Shown: positions 25,166 through 34,551, counted from the stretch's first letter. The stretch: 64,000 nucleotides of DNA from Fischerella sp. CENA71 (GCA_024239075.1 JANBVI010000028.1:1-64000), one strand, 5' to 3'. Numbers and translations: made by a program. Notes: a model not told the origin generated them from the letters alone.

Positions 25166-25468
25166 TCAAAAACTAGGATCATGTTCATAATCCCAACAAT
25201 GACTGTCACGCCAAACTCTACCAGGATTATGTTCACATTCAGATTTATTTGTTAACCAAGGAATAGATGTTGGATAAGAAGAGTTAGATGAGGGACTAAA
25301 TTTATCAGTAATGAAAGTTAACAATAAAGGACAAATAGTGTAAAGACAAGTTGAGATAACAACACAAAAAATTATGACAAACACTAGATTGCGATACACC
25401 CAATAAACCTTGTTAGAGTAATACTGTAAAGATTGCCTTGATGTTTTTGTTGGACGTGATAATAACAT
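25166..25468 (-). CDS. hypothetical membrane protein
   Basis: A 100-residue frame with one strong membrane segment (LVFVIIFCVVISTCLYTICP) after a basic N-terminus, and a Ser/Pro-rich, Cys-containing tail (ECEHNPGRVWRDSHCWDYEH) predicted outside. I recognise no family. Two cysteines flank the tail and may pair. It is flanked by a kinase remnant and AT-rich sequence, with no obvious ribosome site, so a lone small gene or chance frame are both possible. Confidence 0.4.
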   Translation of the reverse strand: MLLSRPTKTSRQSLQYYSNKVYWVYRNLVFVIIFCVVISTCLYTICPLLLTFITDKFSPSSNSSYPTSIPWLTNKSECEHNPGRVWRDSHCWDYEHDPSF

Positions 25469-25778
25469 AAAAAACTAAAAACAAAAATTCTGCATTAATT
25501 ATTTATTACAGCAATTTTTCTAATATTTTGCCTCAGCAATCATACTATTCTTATTTTTCAGTAAAGTTAGTAATATTTGATTAAAGTTTTTATGAACTCT
25601 GTATTTTAAAATGAAAATGAGTAATATGCTGAATTTAAATTTAAAAATTTGATGAATTACTTAAATAATAGCCCAAGCTCTGATTCTCAGGTAGGTAATT
25701 CATGAATTGCCCTTGCAGTATGTAGTTTTGTGTATGCTATTATCATGTATCAGAAAATAAGTATATTAATTTTATCTT
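25469..25778. other. AT-rich intergenic, nothing recognised
   Basis: About 310 bases of low-GC sequence between a minus-strand membrane protein and the nuclease lipoprotein. No frame or repeat of note. It should contain the promoter for the gene at 25779; TGTATGCTATTATC near 25731 has a possible extended -10 form but is unsupported otherwise. Confidence 0.4.
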
Positions 25779-26351
25779 GTGAACATCACTAAAAAAACTT
25801 TGCTTTGGCTTTGTGCGTCTATCTTAATTTTTGCAGTCATGGGATGCGATCGCCTGTTTCCATCAGGCGACACAGTAGAAAGAGTCAGCGATGGTGATAC
25901 TCTCAGAATCAAGAACACAAAAGGTAATGAATTTACCATCCGCTTTGCTTGTGTTGATGCGCCGGAAATACCTCATTCCGTAAAAGAAAGACAAAGTAAA
26001 GCTGCAAGCGATCGCAACCAATTTGCTTGGGGAGCCAAAGCACAAGCACGAGTCCAAGAACTAGTCAATCAAGGAAGTGATCGCGTTAAATTAACAATTA
26101 CAGATAGCGATCGCTATGGACGCAAAATAGCAGAAGTAAGGCTACAGAATGGTACTTTTGTCCAAGAAATGTTAGTTCGTGAAGGGTTAGCATTAGTTTA
26201 TCGCCCTTATTTAAATAAATGTCCTAGTAAAGAGATTATTCAACAAGCCGAAACTGAAGCGAAAGCAAATCGAAGAGGTATTTGGAGTGATACTAAGTTT
26301 GTAAAGCCTTGGGAATACAGAAGTCTTTACAAGTTAAAAGCTAAAAGCTAA
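25779..26351 (+). CDS. thermonuclease-family lipoprotein (complete active site)
   Basis: A secreted calcium-dependent nuclease of the staphylococcal nuclease fold. It starts at GTG 25779. The lipobox is VMGC (Cys23). The active site is complete relative to the staphylococcal enzyme: DGDT (Asp38, Asp40), IRFACVDAPE (Arg55, Asp60, Glu63) and DRYGRKIAEV (Arg115). The C-terminus has the standard ANRRGIWSD motif. It probably degrades extracellular nucleic acid at the envelope for nutrient scavenging. A paralogue at 11616-12137 has a degraded calcium site. The C-terminal KLKAKS and downstream AAAGCTA repeats form a short tandem block just after the stop. Confidence 0.9.
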   Translation: MNITKKTLLWLCASILIFAVMGCDRLFPSGDTVERVSDGDTLRIKNTKGNEFTIRFACVDAPEIPHSVKERQSKAASDRNQFAWGAKAQARVQELVNQGSDRVKLTITDSDRYGRKIAEVRLQNGTFVQEMLVREGLALVYRPYLNKCPSKEIIQQAETEAKANRRGIWSDTKFVKPWEYRSLYKLKAKS

Positions 26352-26386
26352 AAGCTAAAAGATTTAATATACTTCTCGTAATCATC

Positions 26387-26500
26387 CAATACGGTTCGGT
26401 TAAGAATTTTTCGTCATGCTTTGGGATGTAGAGACGTGCCATGGCACGTCTCTACAGGGTATTAGATGTCTAATCGATTTGTCTTATCCGAACCGTATTG
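26387..26500. mobile_element. 114-bp MITE, subfamily A, copy 2 (inverted)
   Basis: Inverted relative to copies at 13923 and 51337. Ends CAATACGGTTCGGTTAAG and CTTATCCGAACCGTATTG. The 10-mer CGTAATCATC flanks both sides exactly (26377-26386 and 26501-26510), a clear 10-bp target-site duplication. Central palindrome GTAGAGACGTG...CACGTCTCTAC. Confidence 0.92.
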
Positions 26501-26585
26501 CGTAATCATCAGGTTTTAGGTGATAACAAAAACTAAGGGTGCAGGAGTTTATAAAACTATGTATGCATCTATGGATTTTTATAAT

Positions 26586-28091
26586 TCATAATTTTCTTAC
26601 AGGACTCATCCAAGTTTCTAATTTACTAAATGCTTGAGAAGAAAGTAATGTTAAACATAAATATATTAAAGCGACAGCCGTATAAATTTCAAAAGCGCGG
26701 TAATTATCTGCAACTATTAATTGTCCTTTGCGAAATAATTCTTCAAAACCAATCACAGATACTAAACTCGTATCTTTCAGCAAACTAATAAACTCATTAC
26801 CCAAAGGTGGTAACATGCGCCGAAAAGCTTGGGGAAAAATGATATAACGCATAGTTTGTAAAGGACTTAAACCCAAAGATTGTGAAGCTTCTGATTGTCC
26901 TATTTCTATAGATTGAATCCCAGCACGAACAATCTCTGCTATGTAAGCAGCAGAATTTAAACTTAATGCGATGACTGCTGCTACTAGGCGATTAAGATTA
27001 AATGTAAAACCAAGCTCTTGTGTAATCGCAGGTATACCAAAATAAATCATAAAAATTTGCACTAATAACGGCGTTCCTCGAAAAAAATCGATATATCCTC
27101 GTGCTATCCAACGTAAAGGTTTAATCTGAGAATTGCGGATAATTCCAATTAAAGAACCGCCAACTAAACCTAAAATTACAGTCATTATTGTTAGTTGTAA
27201 TGTTACTAAAGCACCTTGTAACAAAATTGGAAGAAACTTTAAAATTACGCCTACAGAAGAAGCTAGTGCAAATACTCCAGTCCCAGCATCATTAGTAAAG
27301 GGTGATTTTTCAGGTAAATTAGGTGGCGTTGCTTTAAACCATTTTTGATAAATTTGGGCATATTCACCATTTTTTAGCACACTTGTTAAACCTTGATTAA
27401 TTAATGTTAAATTTGGTGATTTTTTTGCCGTAGCAATACCGTAATACTCCTCTGTTAATAATTGCTGAACAACTTTAATTCCTTGGAGATTAGCAGTATT
27501 AATTGCATATAAAGTCACTGGTGCATCATTAATAACCGCATCCACATTACCATTTGCTAACTCTTGCAATGCTAATGGTGCAGAATCAAAGCTGCGAATT
27601 TGCGCTCCAGGAATACTCTGAGCTTTTTTCGCGCCAGTAGTACCAATTTGAACAGCAATTTTTTTATTCTGCAAACTTATAAAATTAGTAATATCTTGAT
27701 TGTTAGTACGCACAGCGATCGCTAACCCCGCCTTAAAATAAGGACGTGAAAAAGAAACTACTTTCGCTCGCTCTTCTGTGATAGTAATCGAACTAATCGC
27801 CGCATCCACAGTTTTTGCTTGTAACGCCGGAATAATTCCATCAAACGGTATACTCTGAAAATCAACTTTAAAATTAGCCGCGCGAGCGATCGCTCTCATC
27901 AAATCGTAAGAAAAACCTTGGAGTTGACCGCCTTCTCCTATAAACTCAAAAGGTGGAAATGCTGGTTCTGTCGCTACCTTCAAAGTTTTTCCCGTACCAC
28001 CCACATTTTCGTTAAAATTGCAACCACCAAGCAATAACAAACAACACAAACCCGCAACTAAACCAAACCGCAACCTACCTAAAACCCTCAT
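26586..28091 (-). CDS. bgtB: amino-acid ABC transporter, fused binding protein and permease (BgtB type)
   Basis: A single polypeptide that joins a family 3 solute-binding protein to a His/Glu/Gln-type permease. The start is ATG 28091, preceded by GGAAG; a longer frame would run into the divergent gene. The lipobox is LLGGC. The binding domain (about 25-260) has the signature ATEPAFPPFEFIGEGGQLQG and then FSYDLMRAIA. The permease domain (about 285-500) has GTPLLVQIFMIYFG and the EAA loop ASQSLGLSPLQTMRYIIFPQ. In Synechocystis and Anabaena this fusion is BgtB of the basic amino acid and glutamine transporter, which works with ATPase BgtA. The divergent neighbour encodes just such an ATPase. The symbol is assigned by analogy. 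Confidence 0.88.
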   Translation of the reverse strand: MRVLGRLRFGLVAGLCCLLLLGGCNFNENVGGTGKTLKVATEPAFPPFEFIGEGGQLQGFSYDLMRAIARAANFKVDFQSIPFDGIIPALQAKTVDAAISSITITEERAKVVSFSRPYFKAGLAIAVRTNNQDITNFISLQNKKIAVQIGTTGAKKAQSIPGAQIRSFDSAPLALQELANGNVDAVINDAPVTLYAINTANLQGIKVVQQLLTEEYYGIATAKKSPNLTLINQGLTSVLKNGEYAQIYQKWFKATPPNLPEKSPFTNDAGTGVFALASSVGVILKFLPILLQGALVTLQLTIMTVILGLVGGSLIGIIRNSQIKPLRWIARGYIDFFRGTPLLVQIFMIYFGIPAITQELGFTFNLNRLVAAVIALSLNSAAYIAEIVRAGIQSIEIGQSEASQSLGLSPLQTMRYIIFPQAFRRMLPPLGNEFISLLKDTSLVSVIGFEELFRKGQLIVADNYRAFEIYTAVALIYLCLTLLSSQAFSKLETWMSPVRKL

Positions 28092-28166
28092 ATTGTCTTC
28101 CTTTGCGTTCTCTACATCTCTGTGGTTTTTTAAATAAACTAAACCTAACACCAATCGTTTTACCCC

Positions 28167-28925
28167 ATGACTTCTTTTACTCCTGCGATCGCATTTCATA
28201 ACATCGAAAAAAACTTTGGTTCCCTCAAAGTCCTCAGAGGTATTAGTGGTGAAATTTATCGGGGTGAAGTAGTTGCTGTGATTGGTTCCTCTGGTTGCGG
28301 AAAAAGTACCCTACTGCGTTGCTTCAACCGCTTAGAAAAAATTGATAACGGACATTTAACAGTCAATGGTATTAATTTATCCCATCCCCAATTCAATCAA
28401 AAGCAATTGCGACAATTACGCACCCAAGTTGGTATGGTTTTCCAACAATTCAACTTGTTTCCCCACCTGACAGTTTTGGAAAATTTAATACTAGCGCCTT
28501 GCAAAGTTTTAGGTAAAAGCCGCAAAGAGAGCAGCCAACAAGCAGGGTTTTATCTCGAAAAAGTCGGACTATTTGACAAAGCATCAGCTTATCCCGAACA
28601 GCTTTCTGGTGGACAAAAACAACGGGTAGCTATTGCTCGAAGTTTATGCATGAATCCTCAAATTATGCTATTCGATGAACCCACCAGCGCCCTAGATCCG
28701 GAACTGGTAGGCGAAGTTTTGCAAGTCATGCAGCAACTAGCAACCGAGGGAATGACAATGATAGTCGTCACCCACGAAATGCAATTTGCTCGTGAAGTTG
28801 CTCACCGTGTCATTTTTATGGATAAAGGCATTGTGGCAGAACAAGGCCCTGCTAGTGAAGTGATTTCCAACCCTCAAAGCGATCGCCTGCGTAATTTTCT
28901 CAGTCGCTTGAATGCGGAAGTTTGA
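28167..28925 (+). CDS. bgtA: amino-acid ABC transporter ATP-binding protein (BgtA type)
   Basis: A cytoplasmic ATPase of the GlnQ/HisP class. Walker A is GSSGCGKST, the Q-loop is [16 protein letters not shown], the ABC signature is [15 protein letters not shown], Walker B is [14 protein letters not shown], and the switch His is in [15 protein letters not shown]. The length of 252 residues is standard. It starts 75 bases from the divergently oriented fused binding-protein/permease gene, with which it can form a complete importer (two fused proteins plus two ATPases). In some cyanobacteria one such ATPase serves several transporters; whether that holds here is inference. Confidence 0.92.
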   Translation: MTSFTPAIAFHNIEKNFGSLKVLRGISGEIYRGEVVAVIGSSGCGKSTLLRCFNRLEKIDNGHLTVNGINLSHPQFNQKQLRQLRTQVGMVFQQFNLFPHLTVLENLILAPCKVLGKSRKESSQQAGFYLEKVGLFDKASAYPEQLSGGQKQRVAIARSLCMNPQIMLFDEPTSALDPELVGEVLQVMQQLATEGMTMIVVTHEMQFAREVAHRVIFMDKGIVAEQGPASEVISNPQSDRLRNFLSRLNAEV

Positions 28926-28966
28926 GGAAGTGACGCGGTGACGCGGTGAGTGGGAGACGCGGTGAA

Positions 28967-29677
28967 TCAATCAAAAATATTCTCCTTTGTCCCCGTGTCA
29001 CCGTTCCCCGTTCCCTGATAACTAAATTCGACATCAAATACTTCAGCAAACGACTGGGCTACAGTAACGCGTACTTGCTGGCAAGTTATGTCAGGTATCC
29101 AATCGGCTAAACTAGCTACAGGTTTATCAGCTATGCCACAAGGTATAATTTTCTCGAAGCCTGTCATGTCAGGACAAACATTTAATGCAAAGCCATGCAT
29201 GGTAATCCAACGGCTGACTTTAATACCAATCGCAGCTACTTTGCGTCCTTCCACCCAAACACCAGTGAAGCCAGAAATCCGCTCTCCTACTAAACCATAT
29301 TTTGCCAGTGCGCGAATTAATACTTCTTCTAATTGTCGCAAGTACCAATGCAAGTCTTTTTGATAACGATGCAAATTTAAAATTGGATACCCTACCAGTT
29401 GACCGGGACAATGGTAAGTAACCTCTCCACCTCGTTCAACTCTATACACATCATACGTATTTTTGTCAAGGTCAAATTTGATAAATTCTGGGGTAGCTCC
29501 TTGCCCCAAAGTGTATACAGGCGGATGTTCTAGCAGGATTAACACGTCGTCTAGGTTGGGGTTTTTGATGCGCTCTTGGAGAAGCGATCGCTGCCACTCC
29601 AAGGCATCCAAGTATGGCAATAACCTTTGGTCATATAGTAAACATCGGTGTCTGTGTAAAGGAAAACTACAGTTCAT
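28967..29677 (-). CDS. lipB: lipoyl(octanoyl) transferase
   Basis: Transfers octanoate from acyl-carrier protein to lipoyl domains of 2-oxoacid dehydrogenases and the glycine cleavage system. Signature blocks are [31 protein letters not shown], the catalytic Lys in [17 protein letters not shown], and the catalytic Cys in [17 protein letters not shown] 29677 is chosen; an upstream TTG would add four residues. The last dozen residues ([12 protein letters not shown]) come from the same GACACGGGG-type low-complexity sequence found around 28930-29010, so the tail was acquired from a repeat. It is convergent with the bgtA-like gene. Confidence 0.94.
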   Translation of the reverse strand: MNCSFPLHRHRCLLYDQRLLPYLDALEWQRSLLQERIKNPNLDDVLILLEHPPVYTLGQGATPEFIKFDLDKNTYDVYRVERGGEVTYHCPGQLVGYPILNLHRYQKDLHWYLRQLEEVLIRALAKYGLVGERISGFTGVWVEGRKVAAIGIKVSRWITMHGFALNVCPDMTGFEKIIPCGIADKPVASLADWIPDITCQQVRVTVAQSFAEVFDVEFSYQGTGNGDTGTKENIFD

Positions 29678-30246
29678 ACCAAAAAACAACTAATGTTCAG
29701 ATGGAAACGTATAGAAAATTACAAATTAAGGAGATAAATTTCAAGCTATGCAAAGGATCTTAAAGGAAAGTAAAGGGAAGCGGTTTTGTAAAATACAAAG
29801 TGCTAGTTTGAATATATAACCTAGATTTAACCTCAATGCTGTTAGGAGGAATTCTCTACAATCACCATCACGCCAAGAGAAAGAAAAATAAATGTACTGG
29901 CTGATGGGTTCTAACTCAATTGTTTTCCGTTGAAAAAAGGGATAAAACTAACAATAAGACGCCTATTGTCTATGAAAAGCGAATGCAGCCCATGTTGGAG
30001 AAGCAAAGCTAACGATATCTGCGTGAATATCCATGAGCCTTTTTTACACTTGGAGCTATTGCAGAGATTCCTAAATTGATTAAGACTAGGCATGAGTAAG
30101 TACTCACCTAAAATTTGGCTTAGGGTAGTCGCATCACCAGTACGTTAGGAATTTCCCAATTTCGGCGGCAGTATATAGACCTTAACCGCAATACCTTTAT
30201 TCTCCAAAACAAATACAAATCAAAAGCTTTGAGCGGGAGAGTTTAC
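29678..30246. promoter_or_regulatory. long leader region of the HPF/LrtA gene
   Basis: About 570 bases between divergent lipB and the hibernation factor gene, with no supported coding frame. In Synechococcus the lrtA transcript is known to carry a long 5-prime untranslated region that affects its stability in light and dark. The size of this spacer suits such a leader. No hairpin stands out by eye, so promoter and RNA structure remain unplaced. Confidence 0.45.
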
Positions 30247-30906
30247 ATGAAGCTTGTCATCCACGGCAAAAATATTGAAATCACCGATGCAATCAGAGAA
30301 TATGTACATCAAAAAATTGAAAAGGCGGTGAGTCATTTTCAAAACATCACAAATGAAGTGGATGTACACTTGAGCGTAGCTCGCAATCCCCGAATTAATC
30401 CGAAGCAGGCAGCAGAAGTTACAATTTATGCCAACGGAAATGTCATCCGTGCCGAGGAGAGCAGCGAGAACTTGTACGCCAGTATAGATTTAGTAGCAGA
30501 CAAAATTGCTCGTCAATTGCGTAAATATAAAGAACGGCGACATGAGAAGAAAACTCATGCCCAAACAACCATTGAAGGAGCAGTACAACAGACAGTAGTC
30601 ACAGATTTAATTGGCGATCGCGCACCCGAATTACCTGAAGAAGTGGTTCGGACAAAATATTTTGCCATGCCGCCAATGACTGTTTCAGAGGCTTTGGAAC
30701 AGTTGCAAATGGTGGGACACGATTTTTACATGTTCCACAACAGCGAAACTGGTGAAATTAATGTGATTTACGAGCGCAACCACGGTGGTTACGGTGTAAT
30801 TCAACCCCGCCACAGTAATGGTCATGTAAATCATACCAATGGTAAGAACGGCAAAACTGCTCATGGCAACACTGGCGTTACGGAGGCTTCACACGCGCAT
30901 AAATAA
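30247..30906 (+). CDS. hpf: long-form ribosome hibernation promoting factor (LrtA)
   Basis: Binds the 30S subunit and, in its long form, dimerises 70S ribosomes into inactive 100S particles in darkness or starvation. The N-terminal S30AE domain (residues 1-105) begins [20 protein letters not shown]. The C-terminal dimerisation domain (about 145-200) reads [19 protein letters not shown] and then [20 protein letters not shown]. The start ATG 30247 is preceded by GGGAGAG; an upstream TTG would be non-standard. In cyanobacteria this protein is LrtA (light-repressed transcript A). The C-terminal tail is His/Asn/Gly-rich and unusually long. The long upstream spacer fits the known long lrtA leader. 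Confidence 0.93.
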   Translation: MKLVIHGKNIEITDAIREYVHQKIEKAVSHFQNITNEVDVHLSVARNPRINPKQAAEVTIYANGNVIRAEESSENLYASIDLVADKIARQLRKYKERRHEKKTHAQTTIEGAVQQTVVTDLIGDRAPELPEEVVRTKYFAMPPMTVSEALEQLQMVGHDFYMFHNSETGEINVIYERNHGGYGVIQPRHSNGHVNHTNGKNGKTAHGNTGVTEASHAHK

Positions 30907-31000
30907 AGCTATTGGTTAGTAATTAATGGTTAGTGGTTGGTTGTTAAAGATTTCCTCCCTCTCTGCTCCAACCACACCGTGAATAATTTGATTGAATTTT

Positions 31001-31036
31001 GGGGTAGGCGTTTCGTCTGCCCTATTTTATTTAGTG
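31001..31036 (+). terminator. probable intrinsic terminator after hpf
   Basis: GGGGTAGGCG TTTCGT CTGCCC forms a GC-rich hairpin with a G-T pair, directly followed by TATTTTATTT. It lies about 95 bases after the hpf stop. The T-rich run is interrupted, so efficiency is uncertain. Confidence 0.45.
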
Positions 31037-31315
31037 GATATGTAATTTTCTGACAATTTAGTTATCTTAGGATTAAGTGGGTCGGCATCAGTCAAAACAT
31101 AGTCGCAATGATTATGTTTAAAACCGCTAATTACCTCAAAACTACCCAGATACAGCCGATTTAAGCCATATTTTTATCAGTAGAGAAATCTTTATGTCTA
31201 GATAAACTTATCGCTACGCCAAAATCTCATATCAAAGTCTATTTCTTCAAGAAACAAAAATTAATAAGAAAACTGTCTAAAAAGCAAGAGCGAAGAGTCC
31301 AAGGGATAAAAAAAG
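31037..31315. other. spacer upstream of the TM2 gene
   Basis: No gene seen. Contains a GTGGGTCGGCATC stretch near 31077-31090 that resembles the inverted-repeat ends of the IS630 element at 62501. Otherwise AT-rich. Confidence 0.35.
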
Positions 31316-31822
31316 ATGAAGGCAGAAAATCATACCGACAAGGATCACCAAGAACGTCTTGTTGTCTCCTATATCTTAAGTGCAGCTTGGTTTTTCGGAT
31401 TGGGAGGACTACATCGTTTATATAATGGTAAAATTGGCACAGGCTTGTTATGGTTAGTAACCGGCGGTGTTTTTGGCATTGGTCAGTTTATAGATTTGTT
31501 TTTTATCCCCAACATGGTAGATGAACATGAACTCAGGCTCAGATTAAAAGCGGGTGTGTCACCCTTTGGTGTACCTATGGAACAAGCAGTAGTGGCTTCC
31601 GAAGTATACCGTCCTACTGGTAATCAACTCGTCCTCAAACTCATCGAAACAGCAGAAAGCCGAGGTGGGATGATCACCGTCACTCAAGGTGTGAAAGCAA
31701 CTGGAGCCAGCTTTGCAGAAGTTGAAACAGCTTTAAAAGATTTACTAAAATCAGGTTATGTAAGGATAGATAACGACCCCATGACTGGAGCTGTTACCTA
31801 CCATTTTTATGAACTGGGTTAA
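31316..31822 (+). CDS. TM2 domain-containing membrane protein
   Basis: Residues about 14-75 form a TM2 domain, two membrane helices with the typical short turn: [20 protein letters not shown] then [20 protein letters not shown] and [14 protein letters not shown]. The rest (about 95-168) is a soluble region ([40 protein letters not shown]) that looks like a winged-helix fold exposed to the cytoplasm. The combination is common in cyanobacteria but uncharacterised. Its stop codon overlaps that of the convergent DUF2996 gene. Confidence 0.82.
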   Translation: MKAENHTDKDHQERLVVSYILSAAWFFGLGGLHRLYNGKIGTGLLWLVTGGVFGIGQFIDLFFIPNMVDEHELRLRLKAGVSPFGVPMEQAVVASEVYRPTGNQLVLKLIETAESRGGMITVTQGVKATGASFAEVETALKDLLKSGYVRIDNDPMTGAVTYHFYELG

Positions 31823-32484
31823 TTTCTTCCCAGCCACTTTTGACCATTCAAACGCTGCATCAAACCATACACCAGCAAATCTAGTGTGATTTTGCGCTCA
31901 TCAATTAAGAATGATTCTAGAGTACTGGGCTGTTTCCCTTCATTGCAGGAAAAGGCTTTTTTCCCTTGAATATCTTCATCAGGAAAATATAAGTTGAAGT
32001 GGCGCACACCATCTGGAAAGTTGCCAACTACTTGCCAACAATCACCGAGTTGTTCCAACCCTTTGATAGGAATCTGCTGTTTTACAAAAGAAATTTGTAA
32101 GTTTTTTACCCCTTCTTGGGCTACAGCTTTTTCGACAGCAGGCAAGTAATATTGTTGGATAAACTCTGAAAATGGCTTATCTTCAACTGCTGGTGGTTTT
32201 TCTTTCTTTGCTGTTTTCGCTGCTGCGGCTGGTTTTTCTCCATCTGCGGCTTTATCTGCGGCGGTGGGTTTTTCCCGCTTGGGTGGTGCAGTTTTAGTTT
32301 TAGCTGCATTTGGGTTGGTTTCTGGGTTTACCGCTTTTGGATCTGGCGCGTTGGAAGTGGGAATATCTGTCGCTTCAGGAGAATCGGTGCTGGGAGCGTT
32401 TTGTTCTGCGACAGTGGGAGCCTGTTTGTCAACAGTGCTGGGAGCCACCTCTCCCGCTTCATTGTGATTGGTTTCTTCTGCCAT
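31819..32484 (-). CDS. DUF2996 family protein
   Basis: A cyanobacterial DUF2996 protein of unknown function. Residues 1-105 are a long Ala/Pro/Lys/Glu-rich disordered region. The conserved domain (about 106-221) begins [19 protein letters not shown] and includes [40 protein letters not shown] and [20 protein letters not shown]. It has no membrane helix. The convergent TM2 gene ends on the same TTAA, so the two stops overlap by four bases. Long disordered N-termini in this family vary in length, consistent with linker function. Confidence 0.82.
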   Translation of the reverse strand: MAEETNHNEAGEVAPSTVDKQAPTVAEQNAPSTDSPEATDIPTSNAPDPKAVNPETNPNAAKTKTAPPKREKPTAADKAADGEKPAAAAKTAKKEKPPAVEDKPFSEFIQQYYLPAVEKAVAQEGVKNLQISFVKQQIPIKGLEQLGDCWQVVGNFPDGVRHFNLYFPDEDIQGKKAFSCNEGKQPSTLESFLIDERKITLDLLVYGLMQRLNGQKWLGRN

Positions 32485-32584
32485 TGCTCAGATCAATCCT
32501 TATGTATAGCTTTAGGGGAGCTTTGGGAGCGATCGCTCACAAGATTGTTAGTCATCTTCATTTTGACACAGCACAGCCTATCTA

Positions 32585-32622
32585 TTAAGTAGGTCGGCAC
32601 AAATAAAGCTAAGTAGGAACAG
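32585..32622. repeat. IS630-end-like repeat (TTAAGTAGGTCGGCACAAAT)
   Basis: The stretch TTAAGTAGGTCGGC resembles the terminal inverted repeat of the IS630 element at 62501-63672. It is followed by GCACAAATAAAGCTAAGTA, which occurs identically at 62487-62505 at the left edge of that element. It is likely a decayed end or a target-like repeat. Confidence 0.4.
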
Positions 32623-32651
32623 TCGTCAGCAGTTCAGTAAGTAAAACTATA

Positions 32652-33923
32652 CTAATCTCTGGCAATCCTAATAAATGGCAGAATTTTCTGAGCAGGATCA
32701 CTAGCCATTTGTACCCAAACACTCATCAGTCCCGACTCACTATCAAATTTGAACTCCGGTCTGTTGAGTGTATAGCCCAGCTGTTCTATATTTTCAGAAT
32801 GTTCATTCAGGTCTTTCGCTGTAATTAAACGTTTATTTCGATCAATGTGAAAATATAAAGTTGCTTGCCACTTCTCAGAATCATTGTGAGCGCGATCTAG
32901 GACAATTCCTAATTGTTCAAAATAACCAATAATAATATTTGCTAACCATTGGTCATCACGAGTTGGTGTAGACCAATATTGGGGACGTTTGAGAGCTTTG
33001 ATTTCTTCTTCTTTCTGAGCTAGTCGCTCCATAGCTTTTTCCAGTTCTGCAATGACATTTTTGATATATTGCTCATTCTTGGCAGCTAATCGCTCAGATT
33101 CTTCTAGTTTTGCTAAGACATCGGTATAGCTGTGTTGTTGAAACTCTGCTATTTTTGACAAGGCGTTTTTGGCTTTTTCCTGCTTGATAGCATTTTGAAA
33201 TTGCAGGCGTTCGCTAACACTTAAACTTTTGATAAATTTAACTTTTAAACATGCTAAATCTGCATGAATTTGATTATAAATTTCTATGGTTTTGTTGACA
33301 AAAACAAGATCCTCATTCCGTTCAATTTGTGCTATCAAGTTTTTGTAATTAACAGATTTTATTTCAAGATCGGTTTTAAATTTATTCAATCTTTTGATAA
33401 TTCTTTCATCTTTAATTTGTTTGATTTTGGTATCTATGGATTTTTTCAGCTTGTCAATACATTCTTCAATATGAGAATTTAAAATTTCTTTGATATTGAA
33501 TAAAAATTTATCTATAACAGCATCGGCAAATAGTTTTTCTTCCTCTGCTTTCCCTTGATAAACTTCTAGTTCAGCCTTAAGATTTGCAATTGTATCTAAC
33601 AATTTTTTGTTCACTGACTGCTCTAGTCGTAATCGGTTTTCAACTCCGAGTTTTATCTCTACTTCCTTAGTCAATTCTGCAATTTTCTGCTCTCTAGGTT
33701 TAATAAAAGCTTCTATCTGATTATTGGCGTTGTCTTCATACAAATGAGAACTGGCTTCATTGACTATACCGATCGCAGCACTGCTGACAGCTACAATCCA
33801 AGCAAGTGTTTTTGCATTTGGATTTTCGCTTTGTACAGCCACTACAGCAGCTAAGAAGGTTAAACACCCTGCGATCGCGTTGATGATATTCCTGGGCTGT
33901 CTTAAAGAGATTTTATGTGTCAT
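32652..33923 (-). CDS. membrane-anchored coiled-coil protein, unknown family
   Basis: I do not recognise the family. Residues about 10-30 and 39-54 are two short membrane segments (INAIAGCLTFLAAVVAV, LAWIVAVSSAAIGIV). Residues about 70-320 are a long, highly charged helical region with heptad-like spacing (repeated EELAKLK-type patterns, many Lys/Glu), predicted as coiled coil. The last 100 residues form a compact domain (WSTPTRDDQWLANIIIGYFE, FHIDRNKRLITAKDLNEHSE, LMSVWVQMASDPAQKILPFI). The layout suggests a membrane-tethered scaffold. Start at 33923 has a weak GGAT ribosome site. AT-rich codon use differs somewhat from the neighbouring housekeeping genes, hinting at accessory origin. Confidence 0.6.
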   Translation of the reverse strand: MTHKISLRQPRNIINAIAGCLTFLAAVVAVQSENPNAKTLAWIVAVSSAAIGIVNEASSHLYEDNANNQIEAFIKPREQKIAELTKEVEIKLGVENRLRLEQSVNKKLLDTIANLKAELEVYQGKAEEEKLFADAVIDKFLFNIKEILNSHIEECIDKLKKSIDTKIKQIKDERIIKRLNKFKTDLEIKSVNYKNLIAQIERNEDLVFVNKTIEIYNQIHADLACLKVKFIKSLSVSERLQFQNAIKQEKAKNALSKIAEFQQHSYTDVLAKLEESERLAAKNEQYIKNVIAELEKAMERLAQKEEEIKALKRPQYWSTPTRDDQWLANIIIGYFEQLGIVLDRAHNDSEKWQATLYFHIDRNKRLITAKDLNEHSENIEQLGYTLNRPEFKFDSESGLMSVWVQMASDPAQKILPFIRIARD

Positions 33924-34551
33924 AATAATATCCTTAATCTTCTGTTTCGCCTACACACCAAACAGCTTGAAACAGATCGTAGCTAAATATATACCTTTTT
34001 TTAGGTATATAAAAATACTACAATTTTCAGTATTTTGGTTTTATTCTAAATTATCTTGAATGATTTTCTCCTCAAAAACCAAATTATATTCTATTAAATC
34101 CTAAACGATAGTCATTGCATCAGCTTGAGGGGAATTGCCCCTCTATTACCTGTCAAGCAATCAAATTAAATAGCGATCGCTCATTATGAGCCAAGCCAGT
34201 ATTTTCAACTGTGCGGCTGCTGACATTTTCTGTTTTTTCACTTATCTCAAAACTGACTTAAACAAGGGGTGTAAGGGTATAGGGATATAGGGGTGTAGGA
34301 AGAGTCATATTTTTTTATTCACTTTGGTGTATGCACCTTATGACGACTACTGCTGAGATATGTGTTAAATCATCTTGATTGATCTGGTATTGCGCCCCTG
34401 ATTGAGCAGCTTAGAGTGACAAGCGTACTACATCATAAGAGAATGAATGTATTGAAACAGCCGTAATGCCGCAGTTCAGCAATCTAATTAGGCAGTTTGA
34501 GAAATTTACTGCCGTTTTGAGCGAATCTCTAACACCAAGTTTTTCATCATT
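33924..34551. other. intergenic, nothing coding recognised
   Basis: About 630 bases between two minus-strand hypothetical genes. A plus-strand frame across 33760-34059 is a shadow of the coiled-coil gene. Contains one HIP1 site (34173) and a degenerate GGGGTGTAAGGGTATAGGG repeat near 34266. No RNA gene or clear terminator seen. Confidence 0.5.

Noticed and set aside
28092-28199. longer start for the fused binding protein/permease
   Set aside because: It would overlap the divergent ATPase gene and place 36 residues before a normal lipoprotein signal peptide.
29911-30093. 60-codon minus-strand frame upstream of hpf
   Set aside because: No family signal, and it lies in the presumed hpf leader.
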